A stretch of DNA of 6,845 nt from Flavobacteriales bacterium (GTDB taxonomy: Bacteria > Bacteroidota > Bacteroidia > Flavobacteriales_D > Sanyastnellaceae), in NCBI GenBank assembly GCA_947464885.1, contig CANHYZ010000107.1, positions 1 to 6,845 on the forward strand, given 5' to 3'. The stretch's first letter is position 1. Each line of letters begins with the position of its first letter. Shown here one piece after another: positions 4,840 through 6,845 of the stretch. The notes below the pieces were generated by a model. The model searched no databases, had not been told where the DNA came from, and saw only the letters and a program-made list of their open reading frames with translations. The translations under genes were made by a program, and so were the position numbers.

Positions 4840-6845
4840 ATGAGTGAACCGAAGCGATATTTAGTGACTTCTGCCCTGCCCTATGCCAATGGCCCTTTGC
4901 ACATTGGCCATATCGGTGGAGCTTATTTGAATGCGGATATCTACGTCCGCTATTTGCGACTAAAGGAAAAAGATGTTGCCTTCATCTGCGGCAGCGATGA
5001 GCATGGCGCGGCCATTACGTTGCGTGCCAAAAAAGAAGGTAAAACACCACGCGAGATTGTAGACTTCTATCACGGGCTGATGAAGAAATCGTTTGAAGAC
5101 TTCGGCATTTCATTCGACGAATACAACAGGACTTCCTCCGATGAGCACCGTGAAATGTCGCAGGCGGTTTTCAAAAAACTTGAAGCGCAAGGCAGTTTCG
5201 AAGTAGAAACTTCAAGCCAATATTTCGATGAAGAGGCGCAGCAATTCTTGGCTGATCGCTACATCATAGGAACGTGTCCCCATTGTTCGAGTGACAAAGC
5301 TTACGGTGACCAATGCGAGAAATGCGGACGCACCTTGAGTCCGCTTGATTTGATTGATCCGAAATCCACGCTTAGCGGCAGCAAGCCCGTGTTGAAAGAA
5401 ACATCGCATTGGTATTTGCCCATGGCGCATCACGAGTCGTGGATCAGGGACTACATCCGCGATGGTAAACTCAACGGCAAGCAACATCATGATCCAAAAT
5501 CATGGAAGGCGCACGTGGTAGGTCAATGCATGAGCTGGGTTGACGGCGGTTTGCAAAGTCGTGCCATGACCCGCGACCTCGATTGGGGCGTTCCCGTACC
5601 GTTGGAAAACGCTGAAGGAAAAGTGCTTTATGTTTGGCTCGATGCTCCGATTGGTTATATCACCAACACGAAAATATGGGCTGAGCGCAACGGTAAAAAC
5701 TGGGAAGACTATTGGAAAAGCGATGATTCACGCCTCATCCATTTCATTGGAAAGGACAACATTGTTTTTCACTGCATCATCTTCCCCATCATCCTTAAAG
5801 AACATGGCGATTTCGTTTTGCCCTGCAACGTGCCGGCCAACGAATTCATGAATTTAGAGGGGGACAAAATTTCTACCTCACGCCAATGGGCCGTTTGGTT
5901 GCACGAGTATTTGGAAGAATTCCCCGGGCGACAAGACGAAATGCGTTATGTGCTTTGCTCGATTATGCCCGAACAGAAAGACAGCGAATTCACCTGGACC
6001 GATTTCAAAGATCGCGTCAACAATGAGCTCGCCGATATCCTAGGCAATTTCGTTAACCGCGTGTTTGTCTTGATGCACAAATACTACGGCGGCACAATCC
6101 CCGCTTTGCAGGGAACTCCCACTCCGGCCGAACTTAGCGCGGCGGCAGAAGCGCGACGAGCCTATGATGCCGTCGGTGCTGCGATTGAAGGGTTCAAGTT
6201 TAGAGAAGCACTTTCCGAGGCGATGAACATTGCTCGCGCCGGAAATAAACTGCTCACCGAAACGGAACCGTGGAAGTTGATGAAAACAGACCCGGATGCT
6301 ACTGCACGCATCCTGCATGCCTGCGTCAATCTTGTGGCTGATGCCGCAGCTGCCCTGCGTCCGTTTCTTCCATTTACGTCAACAAAGCTCTTCATGGCGC
6401 TTCAAATCAATGAGCGCAACTGGGACGGCGTGGTAACAGCGGAGCAACTTTCGAGCGGACATATCATAGGTCAGCTCCCAATTCTGTTTGAGAAAATCAC
6501 CGATGAGGTTGTTGCACAGCAAGTGGCCAAACTGACCGCCTCCAAGGCTGAAGCCACCGCGCAGGCAGAACCCATCAGCGAAGCTATTACCTTCGAACAA
6601 TTCCAGCAGATGGACATTCGCGTGGTTCGTATTCTCGAAGCGGAAGCCGTTCCAAAAACCAAGAAATTACTCAAGTTGAAAATTGACACCGGTGTTGGTG
6701 AACGCACCGTAATCTCAGGCATTGCCGAACATTATTCACCGGAAGAAGTTGTCGGAAAACATGTACTCTTTTTGGCCAACTTGGCGCCAAGAGAAATCAA
6801 GGGCGTGAATAGTGAAGGTATGATTTTGATGGCCGAAAACGCTGA
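4840..6845 (+). CDS. metG: Methionyl-tRNA synthetase with C-terminal tRNA-binding domain, first 668 residues
   Basis: It charges initiator and elongator tRNA-Met with methionine in the cytoplasm. Translation from the ATG at 4840-4842 is open to the window end. SALPYANGPLHIGHIGGAY carries the HIGH motif at residues 21-24. A zinc knuckle has C146, C149, C159 and C162, the one-knuckle arrangement of the E. coli type. KISTS at 343-347 is the KMSKS-loop equivalent, within GDKISTSRQWAVW. PEQKDSEFTW (377-386) and NNELADILGNFVNR (394-407) lead into the helical anticodon-binding domain. After an Ala/Glu-rich linker, an OB-fold tRNA-binding domain (EMAP/Trbp111-like) begins near I583 with ITFEQFQQMDIRV and is almost complete; in E. 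coli this domain drives dimerisation. E. coli MetRS is 677 aa, so only a short C-terminal tail should be missing. The gene is divergent from ldcA. Confidence 0.98.
   Translation, partial: MSEPKRYLVTSALPYANGPLHIGHIGGAYLNADIYVRYLRLKEKDVAFICGSDEHGAAITLRAKKEGKTPREIVDFYHGLMKKSFEDFGISFDEYNRTSSDEHREMSQAVFKKLEAQGSFEVETSSQYFDEEAQQFLADRYIIGTCPHCSSDKAYGDQCEKCGRTLSPLDLIDPKSTLSGSKPVLKETSHWYLPMAHHESWIRDYIRDGKLNGKQHHDPKSWKAHVVGQCMSWVDGGLQSRAMTRDLDWGVPVPLENAEGKVLYVWLDAPIGYITNTKIWAERNGKNWEDYWKSDDSRLIHFIGKDNIVFHCIIFPIILKEHGDFVLPCNVPANEFMNLEGDKISTSRQWAVWLHEYLEEFPGRQDEMRYVLCSIMPEQKDSEFTWTDFKDRVNNELADILGNFVNRVFVLMHKYYGGTIPALQGTPTPAELSAAAEARRAYDAVGAAIEGFKFREALSEAMNIARAGNKLLTETEPWKLMKTDPDATARILHACVNLVADAAAALRPFLPFTSTKLFMALQINERNWDGVVTAEQLSSGHIIGQLPILFEKITDEVVAQQVAKLTASKAEATAQAEPISEAITFEQFQQMDIRVVRILEAEAVPKTKKLLKLKIDTGVGERTVISGIAEHYSPEEVVGKHVLFLANLAPREIKGVNSEGMILMAENA

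Noticed and set aside
5212..5490. Minus-strand open frame of 92 codons opposite metG
   Set aside because: It lies antisense to the zinc-knuckle region of MetRS, whose frame is strongly supported, and has no independent support.

Overview
The window looks like a piece of a Bacteroidota chromosome carrying housekeeping genes. The best taxonomic pointer is a small protein with the IPExxxVDY-family signature directly in front of pyruvate kinase; to my knowledge that family and pairing are confined to Bacteroidota. Other signs agree: the isoleucyl-tRNA synthetase has the phylum's variant class I signature (GIHH instead of HIGH), the methionyl-tRNA synthetase carries a KISTS signature, and clear Shine-Dalgarno sequences are missing in front of the genes. 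By eye the base composition is near 50% G+C. I cannot assign an order or genus.

Layout: (1) about 1-1771, minus strand, the N-terminal 590 residues of ileS, whose 3' end is outside the window. (2) 1772-1870, a short gap containing an almost perfect inverted repeat made of GGGGTRA heptamers. (3) 1871-3289, minus, pyk, complete. (4) 3299-3718, minus, an IPExxxVDY-family protein with a GTG start, 9 nt ahead of pyk. (5) 3719-3818, a gap with a terminator-like hairpin. (6) 3819-4745, minus, an LdcA-like S66 LD-carboxypeptidase. (7) 4746-4839, a divergent intergenic region. (8) 4840 to the end, plus, metG, lacking only its last residues. The two aminoacyl-tRNA synthetases run off the two edges.

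How the genes relate: the IPExxxVDY gene and pyk are very probably co-transcribed. ldcA points the same way, but a candidate terminator separates it from that pair. ileS follows pyk, but the heptamer hairpin between them may end or attenuate pyk transcription. metG is divergent from ldcA, and the two share a 94-nt control region. The functions are tRNA charging (IleRS, MetRS), the last step of glycolysis (pyruvate kinase) and murein peptide recycling (LdcA). I see no defence system, mobile element, CRISPR array, RNA gene or secondary-metabolite locus. The least ordinary items are the heptamer inverted repeat and the uncharacterised IPExxxVDY protein.
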